NCBI RefSeq assembly: GCF_030167915.1
Contig: NZ_JARGNB010000012.1
Coordinates: 1-64,000 of the forward strand
Direction: 5' to 3'
Source: Aquabacterium humicola
GTDB taxonomy: Bacteria > Pseudomonadota > Gammaproteobacteria > Burkholderiales > Burkholderiaceae_C
Length of the DNA: 64,000 nucleotides
This document shows, one piece after another, positions 41,394 through 52,609 of the stretch. Within the stretch, counting starts at the first letter, position 1. Every line of letters starts with the position of its first letter. The notes below the pieces were generated by a model. The model was not told the origin of the DNA. It did no database searches and worked only from the letters and a program-made list of their open reading frames with translations. The position numbers were made by a program, and so were the translations under genes.

Positions 41394-41963
41394 ATGCGAT
41401 CCACCCTCACGCGCTGGACCTTCGCGCTGGCCCTCGGCGTCGGCCTTTGCGGCGCCGCGGCGGCGCAGAAAGTGCGCCTGACGACCAGCGCCGGCGACAT
41501 CGTCGTGCAGCTCGACGCCGAGAAGGCGCCGAAGTCGACCGCGAACTTCCTGCAATACGTGAAGGCCGGCCACTACAACGGCACGATCTTCCATCGCGTG
41601 ATCGACAACTTCATGATCCAGGGCGGCGGCATGACCGCGGACATGAACGAGAAGGCGACGCGCCCGCCGATCGCGAACGAAGCGCGCAACGGGCTGTCCA
41701 ACGAGCGCGGCACGATCGCGATGGCCCGCACCGCGGACCCGAACTCGGCGACCGCGCAGTTCTACATCAACGTGCGCGACAACCCCTTCCTCGACGCCGC
41801 GAATGCGCGCGACGGCCATGGCTACACCGTCTTCGGCCGCGTCGTCGAGGGCATGGACACCGTCGTCGAGAAGATCAAGACCGCACCGACCGGCATCAAG
41901 AACGGCCACGAGAACGTGCCGCTGAAGGCCATCGTGATCACCAAAGCCACCGTGGAGAAATGA
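41394..41963 (+). CDS. ppiA: Periplasmic peptidyl-prolyl isomerase, cyclophilin
   Basis: A 189-residue cyclophilin with an N-terminal signal peptide (about 22 residues, ending AAAAQ). The [14 protein letters not shown] and [10 protein letters not shown] segments are the catalytic core. It isomerises proline peptide bonds in exported proteins. It is 1 bp before the cytoplasmic paralogue. The two genes look like a tandem duplication split between compartments. Confidence 0.92.
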   Translation: MRSTLTRWTFALALGVGLCGAAAAQKVRLTTSAGDIVVQLDAEKAPKSTANFLQYVKAGHYNGTIFHRVIDNFMIQGGGMTADMNEKATRPPIANEARNGLSNERGTIAMARTADPNSATAQFYINVRDNPFLDAANARDGHGYTVFGRVVEGMDTVVEKIKTAPTGIKNGHENVPLKAIVITKATVEK

Positions 41964-41964
41964 C

Positions 41965-42468
41965 ATGACCAAGACCGTCGAGATGACCACCAGCGCAGGC
42001 ACGCTGCGCATCGAGCTCGACGACGCGAAGGCTCCGGCCAGCGTCGAGAATTTCCTGGCCTACGTGCGCGCCGGCCACTACGACGGCACGGTGTTCCACC
42101 GCGTGATCAAGGGCTTCATGATCCAGGGCGGCGGCTTCGCGCCCGGCATGCAGCAGAAGCCCACGCGCGAAGCCATCGCCAACGAGGCGGGCAACGGGCT
42201 GAAGAACCAGAAGTACACGCTGGCGATGGCCCGCACCAGCGCGCCGCATTCGGCCACCGCGCAGTTCTTCATCAACACCGCCGACAACGAGTTCCTGAAC
42301 TTCAAGTCCGAGTCGCCCCAGGGCTGGGGCTACGCGGTGTTCGGCAAGGTGGTCTCGGGCACCGAGATCGTCGACCAGATCGAACGCGTGGCCACCGGCC
42401 GCAAGGGCTTCCACGACGACGTGCCGAACGAGGACGTCGTGATCCAGAAGGTCGTGGAAGTCGCCTGA
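41965..42468 (+). CDS. ppiB: Cytoplasmic peptidyl-prolyl isomerase, cyclophilin
   Basis: A 167-residue cyclophilin without a signal peptide, otherwise parallel to its upstream neighbour: [15 protein letters not shown] and [14 protein letters not shown]. It acts on proline bonds during folding in the cytoplasm. It lies in the run ppiA-ppiB-lpxH-mtfA. Confidence 0.94.
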   Translation: MTKTVEMTTSAGTLRIELDDAKAPASVENFLAYVRAGHYDGTVFHRVIKGFMIQGGGFAPGMQQKPTREAIANEAGNGLKNQKYTLAMARTSAPHSATAQFFINTADNEFLNFKSESPQGWGYAVFGKVVSGTEIVDQIERVATGRKGFHDDVPNEDVVIQKVVEVA

Positions 42469-42482
42469 GGTCGACCCCCGAC

Positions 42483-43250
42483 GTGATCGGCACGCTGCGC
42501 GCAGATCCGGCTTGGGCAGCGATCGACCTGCTGTCGGACGTGCATCTGCACGCGGCGATGCCGCGTACTTTCGAGGTCTGGCGCCGTCACCTGCTGACGA
42601 CGCCGGCCGACGCAGTGCTGATGCTCGGCGACCTGTTCGAGGTGTGGGTCGGCGACGATGCCCGCTTCGGCGGCTTCGAGCGCGATTGCGCCGACGTGCT
42701 GCGCGAAGCGTCGTCCCGGCGCGCCCTCGCCTTCCTGCCGGGCAACCGCGACTTCCTGGTCGGCGATGCCTTGCTCGCCGAGTGCGGCGTGCGGCGCCTG
42801 CAGGAGCCGACGTTGCTCGACGCCTTCGGCCAGCGCCTGCTGCTGACGCACGGCGATGCGCTGTGCCTGGCCGATACCGACTACCAGCAGTTCCGGCGCC
42901 TCGTGCGCAGCGATGCGTGGCAGCACCGGTTCCTCGCGCTGCCGCTGGCCGAGCGCCAGGCGCAGGCGCGCGCGATGCGCGACGCGAGCGCTGCACACCA
43001 GGCCGGCCTGGCGTCCGAACAATGGTCCGATGTCGACGACGCCGCGGCGGCGGCGTGGCTCGTCGACGCCGGGACTGACGTGATGGTGCACGGCCACACG
43101 CACCGGCCGGCCGTTCACCAGCTGGCCGATGGCCGCCGGCGCTACGTGTTAGGCGACTGGGACCTCGACGGATCGCACCCGCGCGCTCGCATGCTTCGGC
43201 TGACAGCCGCGGGACTCGCCGAGCTGGACCTCGCATCCGGGCGCGCATGA
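42483..43250 (+). CDS. lpxH: UDP-2,3-diacylglucosamine diphosphatase
   Basis: LpxH hydrolyses UDP-2,3-diacylglucosamine to lipid X in lipid A synthesis, on the inner face of the inner membrane. The 255-residue protein has the calcineurin-like metal motifs in order: SDVHL, GDLFEVWVGDD, GNRDFL, THGDALC and HGHTHRP. The start is a GTG at 42483; the next ATG lies too far in. Its stop overlaps mtfA (ATGA). Confidence 0.95.
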   Translation: MIGTLRADPAWAAIDLLSDVHLHAAMPRTFEVWRRHLLTTPADAVLMLGDLFEVWVGDDARFGGFERDCADVLREASSRRALAFLPGNRDFLVGDALLAECGVRRLQEPTLLDAFGQRLLLTHGDALCLADTDYQQFRRLVRSDAWQHRFLALPLAERQAQARAMRDASAAHQAGLASEQWSDVDDAAAAAWLVDAGTDVMVHGHTHRPAVHQLADGRRRYVLGDWDLDGSHPRARMLRLTAAGLAELDLASGRA

Positions 43251-44029
43251 AGGGGTTGCTTGCCCGCTGGCGCGCGCATCGCGAAGCGCGCGCGATCGAA
43301 CGCCGCGCGATCCCCGACGAGCTCTGGGCGCTGACGCTGGCGCGCCTGCCCTTCCTCGGGCGCCGCTCGGACGACGACCTGCAGCGGCTGCGCGAGCTCG
43401 CCAGCCTGTTCCTCGATCAGAAGGAGTTCAGCGGCGCCAACGGCCTGGTGATCGACGACGCGATGGCGGTGTTCATCGCCGCGCAGGCCTGTCTCCCGGT
43501 GCTGCGCCTCGGCCTCGCGCCCTACCGCGGCTTCGTCGGCATCGTCGTGCATCCGGACGAGGTCGTGGCGCGGCGCGAGGTCACCGACGACGATGGCGTC
43601 GTGCATGCCTACGACGAGGTGCTCTCCGGCGAGGCGATGGAAGGCGGCCCGGTGATGCTGTCCTGGCACGACGTGCACGAAGCCGGCACCAGCGCGGAGT
43701 GGAGCTACAACGTCGTCATCCACGAGTTCGCCCATGTGCTCGACATGGGCGACGGCGAGGCCGACGGCGTGCCGCCGCTGCCGAGCGCCGCCGACCGGGA
43801 CGCGTGGACCGCGCTGATCGATGCCGACTACGAGCGCTTCTGCGCCCGCGTCGACGCCGGCGAGGACACGGTGCTGGACCCGTACGGCGCCGAAGGCGTC
43901 GACGAGTACTTCGCCGTCGCCAGCGAAGCCTTCTTCGTCAACCCAAAGGCAATGCGCGCCGAGCACCCCGAGCTGTACGGGATGCTGGCGCGCTACTTCG
44001 ATCAGGACCCGGCGAGCCACGCCGGGTGA
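43247..44029 (+). CDS. mtfA: MtfA-like zinc peptidase
   Basis: A 260-residue M90-family zinc metallopeptidase with HEFAHVLD at about residues 156-163 and a downstream Glu-containing DEYFAVASEAFF segment. In Escherichia coli MtfA binds the glucose repressor Mlc (DgsA). Whether that applies here is unknown. It is coupled to lpxH and converges with clpA with only 6 bp between. Confidence 0.92.
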   Translation: MKGLLARWRAHREARAIERRAIPDELWALTLARLPFLGRRSDDDLQRLRELASLFLDQKEFSGANGLVIDDAMAVFIAAQACLPVLRLGLAPYRGFVGIVVHPDEVVARREVTDDDGVVHAYDEVLSGEAMEGGPVMLSWHDVHEAGTSAEWSYNVVIHEFAHVLDMGDGEADGVPPLPSAADRDAWTALIDADYERFCARVDAGEDTVLDPYGAEGVDEYFAVASEAFFVNPKAMRAEHPELYGMLARYFDQDPASHAG

Positions 44030-44035
44030 TCGTCC

Positions 44036-46332
<2,297 letters not shown>

Positions 46333-46336
<4 letters not shown>

Positions 46337-46686
46337 GCGGCCTCCATAATGCACTGCAGCGGATGCCCGGCTCGGCGGGCGGCGGCGAGAACCAGTTCGA
46401 CTTTCGTCGCGGCGACGTCCTTGGTGTAGACGCCGCAGACGCCGCGTCCCTCGTGGTGGATCTTCAGCATGATCTGCGTGGCCGTCTCCAGATCGCGCTT
46501 GAAGTATTGCTGCAAAACCATGACCACGAACTCCATCGGGGTGTAGTCATCGTTCAGCAGCACCACCTGGTACATCTGCGGCGGTTTCGTCTTGGCCGTC
46601 TTGCGCTCGGCCACCACCGCACCCGCATCGTCCCGCCGCGGCACGACGGGCGGCGCGGGCGGTGGCGGGGGGGTCGAATCGGGCAT
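46333..46686 (-). CDS. clpS: ClpA adaptor protein ClpS
   Basis: ClpS delivers N-degron substrates to ClpA. The 117-residue protein has a Pro/Ala-rich N-terminal tail (about residues 1-35) that is expected to enter the ClpA pore, then the conserved [20 protein letters not shown] segment and an HHEGRGVCG segment. Confidence 0.96.
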
Positions 46687-46937
46687 GGTTCATTCTATCG
46701 AGTTGGGTGTCTGGCGAGGTACAGCCTTCGATGTTGCGGCGGCCGCGCCAGAAGCAAGCCGTGAAAAGCGGCGCGGCAGCTCGCCAGATGCCGGCACCGC
46801 GGTTTCTGCGCCGGCCCCCCGGGGGCGGCTTGTAGGGAGACCACGACAGCCTTCGGTCCAGATCGCCGCCTTGACGTGCATCTTTCGTGCCGACCAGAAT
46901 TTTCCTGCGCAACACAAGATTGCTCAGGGAGTTCGAC
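46687..46937 (+). promoter_or_regulatory. Promoter and leader of cold-shock gene
   Basis: A 251-bp gap between the divergent clpS and cold-shock genes. It holds a GC-rich near-palindrome around 46810-46830 and a CAGGGAG ribosome binding site at 46925-46931. Cold-shock genes often have long structured leaders; no cold-box motif was identified. Confidence 0.4.
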
Positions 46938-47174
46938 GTGAAGCAGACCGGAACGGTTAAGTGGTTCAACGACGCCAAAGGATTCGGGTTCATCGAACCC
47001 GATACCGGCGGCCCCGATGTTTTCGCCCATTTCTCGGCGATCGAGATGGAGGGCTTCCGAACCTTGAAGCAAGGCGGCAAGGTCCAGTTCGAGATGGTCC
47101 AGGGTCCGAAGGGCCAGCTGGCCCAGGGAATCCAGCCGGTGGCAGCCGACAACCGGGTACCCAGCGAGGCTTGA
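46938..47174 (+). CDS. Cold-shock domain protein
   Basis: A 78-residue single-domain cold-shock protein starting at GTG 46938. RNP1 KGFGFI and RNP2 VFAHFSAI are present. It binds single-stranded RNA or DNA and probably acts as an RNA chaperone. The start is chosen because the CSD begins directly there ([10 protein letters not shown]). It is slightly longer than CspA at the C-terminus. Confidence 0.94.
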   Translation: MKQTGTVKWFNDAKGFGFIEPDTGGPDVFAHFSAIEMEGFRTLKQGGKVQFEMVQGPKGQLAQGIQPVAADNRVPSEA

Positions 47175-47224
47175 CGGCCGGGGCGCGGCAGCCTGACGCT
47201 GCGGCGGCTCCGGAGCTCGACTCG

Positions 47225-47252
47225 AAAAAAAAGGCCCGCTCGCGCGGGCCTT
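47225..47252 (-). terminator. Rho-independent terminator of icd
   Basis: On the minus strand a 9-bp stem AAGGCCCGC/GCGGGCCTT with a GCGA loop is followed by a run of eight T residues. It ends the isocitrate dehydrogenase transcript, 23 bp after its stop codon. Confidence 0.93.
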
Positions 47253-47274
47253 GTTCGTCGTGGTGCCGAGCGGC

Positions 47275-48528
47275 TTACATGTGCTCGATCATGACCTGGC
47301 CGAAGCCCGAGCACGACACCTGCGTCGCGCCGTCCATCAGGCGGGCGAAGTCGTAGGTCACCTTCTTGCTCAGGATCGCCTTCTCCATCGACGAGATGAT
47401 CAGGTCGGCCGCCTTGGTCCAGCCCATGTGGCGCAGCATCATCTCGGCCGAGAGGATCTCGGAACCCGGGTTGACGTAGTCCTTGCCGGCGTACTTCGGC
47501 GCCGTGCCGTGAGTGGCCTCGAAGCAGGCGACGGAGTCGGACATGTTCGCGCCCGGGGCGATGCCGATGCCGCCGACCTGCGCGGCCAGCGCGTCGCTGA
47601 CGTAGTCGCCGTTGAGGTTCAGCGTCGCGATTACCGAGTACTCGGCCGGGCGCAGCAGGATCTGCTGCAGGAAGGCGTCGGCGATCGAATCCTTGACGAC
47701 GATGTCCTTGCCGGTGCGCGGATTCTTGAACTTGCACCACGGGCCGCCGTCGATCGGCTCGGCGCCGAACTCGCGCTGCGCCAGCGCGTAGCCCCAGTCG
47801 CGGAAGCCGCCTTCGGTGAACTTCATGATGTTGCCCTTGTGCACCAGCGTCACGTTGGGCTTGTCGTTGTCGATCGCGTACTGGATCGCCTTGCGTACCA
47901 GGCGCTCGGTCCCCTCGCGCGAGACGGGCTTGATGCCGATGCCCGAGGTTTCCGGGAAGCGGATCTTCTTGACGCCCATCTCCTCCATCAGGAACTTGAT
48001 GAGCTTCTTGGCCTTGTCGCTCTGCGCCTCGTACTCGATGCCGGCGTAGATGTCTTCCGAGTTCTCGCGGAAGATCACCATGTTGGTCTTCTCCGGCTCC
48101 TTCAGCGGGCTGGGCACGCCCTTGAAGTACTGGATCGGGCGCAGGCAGACGTAGAGGTCCAGTTCCTGGCGCAGCGCGACGTTCAGCGAGCGGATGCCGC
48201 CGCCCACCGGCGTCGTCAGCGGGCCCTTGATCGACACCACGTACTCGCGCAGCGCGGCCAGCGTCTCCTCCGGCAGCCAGACGTCGGGGCCGTAGACCTT
48301 GGTCGACTTCTCGCCGGCGTAGATCTCCATCCAGTGGATGCGCTTCGAGCCGCCGTAGGCCTTCGCGACCGCCGCGTCCACCACCTTGATCATGACCGGC
48401 GTGATGTCGAAGCCGGTGCCGTCGCCCTCGATGTACGGAATGATCGGCTGGTCGGGCACGTTCAGGGAGAAGTCCGCATTGACAGTGATCTTCTGCCCGC
48501 CCTCGGGCACCTTGATGTGCTGGTACAT
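47275..48528 (-). CDS. icd: NADP-dependent isocitrate dehydrogenase
   Basis: The enzyme oxidises isocitrate to 2-oxoglutarate in the TCA cycle and competes with isocitrate lyase for the same substrate. The 417-residue protein has the GGGIRSLN substrate loop with the serine that is phosphorylated in Escherichia coli, and [10 protein letters not shown] for metal binding. The ATG at 48528 (MYQHIKVP) is preferred over codons further upstream because it matches the family start. Confidence 0.96.
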   Translation of the reverse strand: MYQHIKVPEGGQKITVNADFSLNVPDQPIIPYIEGDGTGFDITPVMIKVVDAAVAKAYGGSKRIHWMEIYAGEKSTKVYGPDVWLPEETLAALREYVVSIKGPLTTPVGGGIRSLNVALRQELDLYVCLRPIQYFKGVPSPLKEPEKTNMVIFRENSEDIYAGIEYEAQSDKAKKLIKFLMEEMGVKKIRFPETSGIGIKPVSREGTERLVRKAIQYAIDNDKPNVTLVHKGNIMKFTEGGFRDWGYALAQREFGAEPIDGGPWCKFKNPRTGKDIVVKDSIADAFLQQILLRPAEYSVIATLNLNGDYVSDALAAQVGGIGIAPGANMSDSVACFEATHGTAPKYAGKDYVNPGSEILSAEMMLRHMGWTKAADLIISSMEKAILSKKVTYDFARLMDGATQVSCSGFGQVMIEHM

Positions 48529-48678
48529 GTGGTTTGGCTCCGCGCGCTGCGCTTGACGTTGGGGTAAACCGGCAAATTTTATGTCACCGGTGCTGTCAAC
48601 CGACCCTTCCGGCGACACGTTTCGTGGGTGCCTTCCCAATGAAGGAAGGTGAATTCAACTTTCGAAAGGCATTCACAA

Positions 48679-48864
48679 ATGAACAAGCTCCTGGCCGCCC
48701 TGATCGCCGCCGCTTTCGCCACCACCGGCGCTTTCGCTGCCGACGCCAAGAAGGAAGAGAAGAAGGCCGAGGCCCCGGCCGCCGCCGCTTCGGGCGCGAA
48801 GAAGGAAGAGAAGAAGGCCGAGCCGGCCAAGAAGGAAGCCAAGAAGGAAGAAGCCAAGAAGTAA
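48679..48864 (+). CDS. Small secreted Lys/Glu/Ala-rich protein
   Basis: A 61-residue protein with a signal peptide (about 20 residues, ending AFA) and a mature part made of KKEEKKAE-type repeats. The low-complexity charged repeat, with a 24-base direct repeat in the DNA, suggests an unstructured periplasmic peptide. Similar small proteins are common in Burkholderiales and have no known function. It is followed by a strong hairpin. Confidence 0.7.
   Translation: MNKLLAALIAAAFATTGAFAADAKKEEKKAEAPAAAASGAKKEEKKAEPAKKEAKKEEAKK
48748..48822 (+). repeat. 24-bp direct repeat in small secreted gene
   Basis: The same 24 bases occur at 48748-48771 and 48799-48822, 51 bp apart and in frame. They encode the KKEEKKAE unit twice. 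Confidence 0.9.
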
Positions 48865-48909
48865 TTCTTGCTTCGACCCGGTCGCCCTCGCGGCGACCGG
48901 CTTCGACGA

Positions 48910-48932
48910 GACGCCCGGCCCCGCCGGGCGTC
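48910..48932 (+). terminator. Hairpin terminator after small secreted gene
   Basis: A 10-bp perfect GC stem with a 3-base loop starts 46 bp after the stop codon and is followed by CTTCGTTTC. It is a plausible terminator. Confidence 0.7.
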
Positions 48933-48992
48933 TTCGTTTCCGGCCCCGTTGTCGCCCCGAGATAATTGCGCCGACCGCCCTCTCCGCCTGCC

Positions 48993-49445
48993 ATGACGCC
49001 GATCCGCCCTCGCCTTGCTTCCTTCGTGCTGGCCGTTGCCGCGCTTGCCGGCCCCGCCCTGGCGCAGCAGCCGCAGCAACTGCCGACGGTGAAGCTCAAT
49101 GCCGGCATGCACAACATCCAGGCCCAGGTGGCCCAGACCTTCGACCAGCGCCAGGTCGGCCTGATGTACCGTCGCGAGATGCCAAGCAACGAGGGCATGC
49201 TCTTCGTGTTCGAGGAACCCTCGAAGCAGTGCTTCTGGATGCGCAACACGCTACTGCCGCTGACGATCGCCTTCGTCGCCGACGACGGCACCATCGTCAA
49301 CCTGGCCGACATGCAGCCGCTGTCCGAGGCCTCGCACTGCTCGGCCAAGCCGGTGCGCTACGCCCTCGAGATGAACCAGGGCTGGTTCGCCAAGCGTGGC
49401 ATCGCCCCCGGCGCGAAGCTCGGCGGCGCGCCGTTCTCGAAGTAG
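48993..49445 (+). CDS. Exported DUF192 protein
   Basis: A 150-residue protein with a signal peptide (about 24 residues, ending ALA) and a DUF192 domain carrying QRQVGLMYRREMP, FWMRNTLLPLTI and ADMQPLSE. DUF192 proteins are of unknown biochemical role, often small periplasmic or membrane-associated proteins. It converges with the histidine kinase gene. Confidence 0.88.
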   Translation: MTPIRPRLASFVLAVAALAGPALAQQPQQLPTVKLNAGMHNIQAQVAQTFDQRQVGLMYRREMPSNEGMLFVFEEPSKQCFWMRNTLLPLTIAFVADDGTIVNLADMQPLSEASHCSAKPVRYALEMNQGWFAKRGIAPGAKLGGAPFSK

Positions 49446-49469
49446 ACGTCGACCTTTCGGCCGGCCGCT

Positions 49470-50897
49470 TCAGGCCGCGAGCCGGATCGTGAAGCGCATG
49501 CCCGGCACCGCCGGGCGGGTGGCGGCATCGAGCCGGCCGCCCATGCGCTCGATGATCTCCCGCGCGATCGCCAGGCCCAGGCCGGTCCCGCCGTCGTTGC
49601 GCAGGTCGGCGCGCTCGCCGCGCCAGAACGGTTCGAACAGGCGCGGCAGCAGCTCGGGTGCGACGCCCAATCCGTCGTCCTCGACCTCGACGGTCGCCCC
49701 GTCGCCGCTGTCGGAGGGCTGCACGCGCAGCACGATGTGCGGGCCGCCGTACCGCAGCGCGTTGTCCAGCAGATTGACGACCACCTCGCCGAACCACAGC
49801 GGGTGCACGCGCGCGGCCACCGGCGCCGGTGGTGCGTCCAGCACCACGCTGCGGCCTTCGCGCAGGCCGCGCAGCACCAGCGGCTCGGTCGCTTCGCGCA
49901 GCAGTGGCACCAGCTCCTGCGGCGCATGGTCGGCATCGACGCCCAGCGCCGTCTCGGAGCGGGCCAGGCTCAGCAGCTGGCCGATGAGCCGGGCCATGCG
50001 ATCGCTCGACGCGAGCAGCTGCGCCAGCACCGGCTCCCAGCGCGGTTCGCTGCCGTCCGACGCCAGGGCGGCGAGCTCCAGCTGCAGGTCCTGCACCAGC
50101 ACGCGGATGCCGGCGACCGGCGTGCGCAACTGGTGCGCCGCGTCGGCGATGAAGCGGCGCTGCACGGACATCGTGTGCTGCACGTTGTCCAGCAGCGTAT
50201 TGATGCGCTCGATCAGGGGCACGGCTTCGGCGGGCACGTCCTGCAGCGGCAGCGGCCGCCAGTCCTGCGCATCGCGGGCCGCCACCTCGGCGGCGACATC
50301 ACGCAGCGGCTGCAGGCCGCGCCGGATGCCCCACGCCAGCAGCGAGAACGTCAGGGAGCCGAGCGCGACCGACGGCAGCACGATGCCGATCTGGATGTCG
50401 CGCGTGGCCTGCGCGCGCTTGCGCGTGCTCTCGACGACGACGATCGACACCGCGCGGTCGAGCATCGGCGACATCACCGAGAAGACGACCCCCCGCACCG
50501 GCTCGCCGCCGTAATGACCGTCGAACACCGTCGGCTGGCCGGTGCTGCGGCGGTGCCATTCCGGCACCGGCACCTGGCCGTCGCCGGCCAGCACGTTGCC
50601 GTCGGCATCGACCATCGCGAAGGCATTGCGGTCGGCGCGGTCCCAGGTGATCAGCTCCATCGCTTGGCGGCTCAGGTCGAGCAGCGGGCCGCGATCGGTC
50701 CACACCACCTTGGCCGCCAGCGCGCTCGCTTCATCCTGCAGGCCGCGGTCGAACGCGGCGTTGGCGGCGGCGCGCGCCAGCAGCAGCGCCCCGGCGACGG
50801 CCACGACCATACCGAGGGCCCAGACCCAGAACAAGGGCTGCAGCAACTGGCGTCGCAGGCTCGGGCCATGCCGGCGCCCGGCGGACGGGGAGCTCAT
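49470..50897 (-). CDS. Sensor histidine kinase
   Basis: A 475-residue membrane sensor kinase with two membrane helices (about residues 22-45 and 172-192), a periplasmic domain between them, a HAMP-like linker, the phospho-acceptor His255 in AAHQLRTPVAG and a C-terminal ATPase domain with N-box and GTGLGLAI. It follows its cognate response regulator by 28 bp. The architecture resembles TctE/QseC-type kinases. The signal is unknown. Confidence 0.9.
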   Translation of the reverse strand: MSSPSAGRRHGPSLRRQLLQPLFWVWALGMVVAVAGALLLARAAANAAFDRGLQDEASALAAKVVWTDRGPLLDLSRQAMELITWDRADRNAFAMVDADGNVLAGDGQVPVPEWHRRSTGQPTVFDGHYGGEPVRGVVFSVMSPMLDRAVSIVVVESTRKRAQATRDIQIGIVLPSVALGSLTFSLLAWGIRRGLQPLRDVAAEVAARDAQDWRPLPLQDVPAEAVPLIERINTLLDNVQHTMSVQRRFIADAAHQLRTPVAGIRVLVQDLQLELAALASDGSEPRWEPVLAQLLASSDRMARLIGQLLSLARSETALGVDADHAPQELVPLLREATEPLVLRGLREGRSVVLDAPPAPVAARVHPLWFGEVVVNLLDNALRYGGPHIVLRVQPSDSGDGATVEVEDDGLGVAPELLPRLFEPFWRGERADLRNDGGTGLGLAIAREIIERMGGRLDAATRPAVPGMRFTIRLAA

Positions 50898-50925
50898 TGG
50901 CTTGGTGTCGTCGGGAGACGCTCGT

Positions 50926-51612
50926 TCAGGCCGGGCTCTCGCCGGCCAGCGCCGGCTCCATCACGTAGCCGAAGCCACGCACCGTCTTGATCACGACGCC
51001 CAGCTCGGCGAAGCGCTTGCGCAGCCGGTGCACGTAGACCTCGACCGAGTTCTCGCTGAAGTCCGACTCCCAGCTCGACAGGGTCGAGACGATGCTCTCC
51101 TTCGGCACGACGCGGCCGGCACGCTGCATCAGCAGCTGCGTCAGCGCGATCTCGCGCGGGCTCATGCGCACGCGCTCGCCGCGATGGGTGAGCTCGCGGT
51201 TCGCGACGTCCAGCGTCAGCTCGCCGACCACCAGCACCTCGTCGATGCGGCCGTCGGCCCGCCGCTTCAGCGCGCGCACGCGTGCCACCAGCTCGGGCAG
51301 GTCGAAGGGCTTGACGAGGTAGTCGTCGGCGCCCGCATTGAGGCCCTGGACCCGGTCGTTCAGGTCGTCGCGGGCCGTCAGCAGCAGCACCGGCAGGCGC
51401 GCACCACGGCTGCGCCAGTGCCGAAGCACCTCCATGCCGTCGCGGCGCGGCAGCCCCAGGTCGAGCACCGCCAGGTCGTAGGCCACCGCCAGGCCCTCGG
51501 CCATCGCCTGCTGCCCATCCCCCAGCACGTCCACGCGCCAGCCTTCGCGTTCGAAGGCCCGGCCGATGCCCAGGCACAGCGCACTGTCGTCTTCCACCAG
51601 CAGGATTCGCAT
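50926..51612 (-). CDS. OmpR-family response regulator
   Basis: The 228-residue regulator has a receiver domain with the acidic pair at residues 8-9, phospho-acceptor Asp51 and Lys101 in LVKPFD, and a C-terminal winged helix. It pairs with the downstream kinase. TctD/QseB-type regulators respond to carboxylates or envelope cues, but the signal here is not known. Confidence 0.93.
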   Translation of the reverse strand: MRILLVEDDSALCLGIGRAFEREGWRVDVLGDGQQAMAEGLAVAYDLAVLDLGLPRRDGMEVLRHWRSRGARLPVLLLTARDDLNDRVQGLNAGADDYLVKPFDLPELVARVRALKRRADGRIDEVLVVGELTLDVANRELTHRGERVRMSPREIALTQLLMQRAGRVVPKESIVSTLSSWESDFSENSVEVYVHRLRKRFAELGVVIKTVRGFGYVMEPALAGESPA

Positions 51613-51696
51613 GGGCCAGCATGCTAGCGAGGCGCCGGCGCGACCGTGAGCGGGAAGGCCCGCACACCTCTTCGCACACTGGCGCTTCGGGCATGA

Positions 51697-51722
51697 AAAA
51701 AGCCGCCCGAGGGCGGCTTTTT
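51697..51722 (-). terminator. Terminator after small lipoprotein gene
   Basis: An 11-bp stem AAAAAGCCGCC/GGCGGCTTTTT with a 4-base loop lies 20 bp after the small lipoprotein stop. T-runs on both sides make it bidirectional in principle, and it also insulates the two-component operon. Confidence 0.9.
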
Positions 51723-51742
51723 CGTATCGGCTGAAGGCCTGA

Positions 51743-51940
51743 TTACTTGCTGGCGGCGGCCGAAGCGGCATCGGCGGCAGCCGGAGCCGAAGCGGCTTCC
51801 GAAGCGGCCGGAGCGGGCATCGGGGCCGGAGCCGGGGCAGCGACCGGAGCGGGCGCGGGAGCCGGCGCCTCTTCCTTCTTGCCGCAAGCGGCCAGCGCGA
51901 CGGCAGCAACCAGGGAAGCCAACAGGAGCGACTTGTTCAT
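51743..51940 (-). CDS. Small Ala/Pro-rich lipoprotein
   Basis: A 65-residue lipoprotein with lipobox LAAC at residues 16-19. After KKEE it is almost only alanine and proline with a few glutamate and serine residues. The mature part would be extended and flexible. Abundant small lipoproteins of this kind occur in Burkholderiales, with unknown function. A perfect -10 box lies 120 bp upstream. Confidence 0.8.
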   Translation of the reverse strand: MNKSLLLASLVAAVALAACGKKEEAPAPAPAPVAAPAPAPMPAPAASEAASAPAAADAASAAASK

Positions 51941-52067
51941 TTGTGTCCTTCAGTGAAAAGTGTCGACCAATTACCGGTAACGGTTCTGACTGATCCTGCG
52001 GACCAGCGTGTTCAGAGTCCGGGACTGAGAGAGCTCGAGCCTCTCTTGAGCCCAGCCCGCGATTATA
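51941..52067 (-). promoter_or_regulatory. Promoter and long leader of small lipoprotein
   Basis: The -10 hexamer TATAAT occupies 52062-52067 on the minus strand. No good -35 box is visible at the usual distance. The transcript would have a leader of roughly 115 bases containing an imperfect GAGAG...CTCTC hairpin around 52028-52046. Confidence 0.5.
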
Positions 52068-52089
52068 GCCATCATCCTAGGGACGAACC

Positions 52090-52578
52090 CTAGAGTCCCA
52101 ATACGGTTGCGGGCCAGGCCGGTTCGCAGCGTTGCGCCAGCGCGTCACAGGCTTCTTCCAGCTGCCGGAGTTCGGGCGGGGCCTGGAGCCGGCGTCCCCG
52201 CCAGTGTTCGCGGTCCAGCCACTCGATGGCCTGTCCGCCGGCCAGCAGCCAGCTCGGCAGCTCGGCCCGCTCGCTGTCGGCGGGCCGCCAGGCCTGGATG
52301 CAGTGCGACCAGTCGCGCCGCCACGCGGCCAGGCGCGGATGCCGCCGCATCAACTGGTCGTAGTCGAGGGCCATGAAGCGGATCTGCCGGCCGGGCGCCT
52401 GCGCCCAGCGGGTCAGCGCCTGCATCACGGCCGGCTCCTCGAACGGCCAGTCCACGAAGTCGGGGTCGATGCACCACACCAGGCGCGGCGCCGCCGAGGG
52501 CAACGCCAGCAGCTGTTCACGCAGCGCGCTGATGCAGGCATCGCGGCCCTCGAGGCGATCGTCACGGGCATCGGTCAT
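52090..52578 (-). CDS. Conserved protein of unknown function next to roxA
   Basis: A 162-residue soluble protein with no signal peptide or membrane helix. The sequence has LVWCIDPDFVDWPFEEP, QIRFMALDYDQLMRRHPRL and SWLLAGGQAIEWLDR segments that do not match a domain I recognise with confidence. The ATG at 52578 lies 31 bp after the roxA-like gene and probably forms an operon with it. Confidence 0.7.
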   Translation of the reverse strand: MTDARDDRLEGRDACISALREQLLALPSAAPRLVWCIDPDFVDWPFEEPAVMQALTRWAQAPGRQIRFMALDYDQLMRRHPRLAAWRRDWSHCIQAWRPADSERAELPSWLLAGGQAIEWLDREHWRGRRLQAPPELRQLEEACDALAQRCEPAWPATVLGL

Positions 52579-52609
52579 GTGTCGGCTCCGTCCTTGGCTG
52601 ACAGCGGAA

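Noticed and set aside
46805-46835. GC-rich palindrome upstream of the cold-shock gene as a terminator
   Set aside because: No T-run follows on either strand, and it lies in a promoter/leader region. It was left inside the leader description.
47251-48567. Long plus-strand frame opposite icd
   Set aside because: Same shadow pattern. The minus-strand product is an unambiguous isocitrate dehydrogenase.
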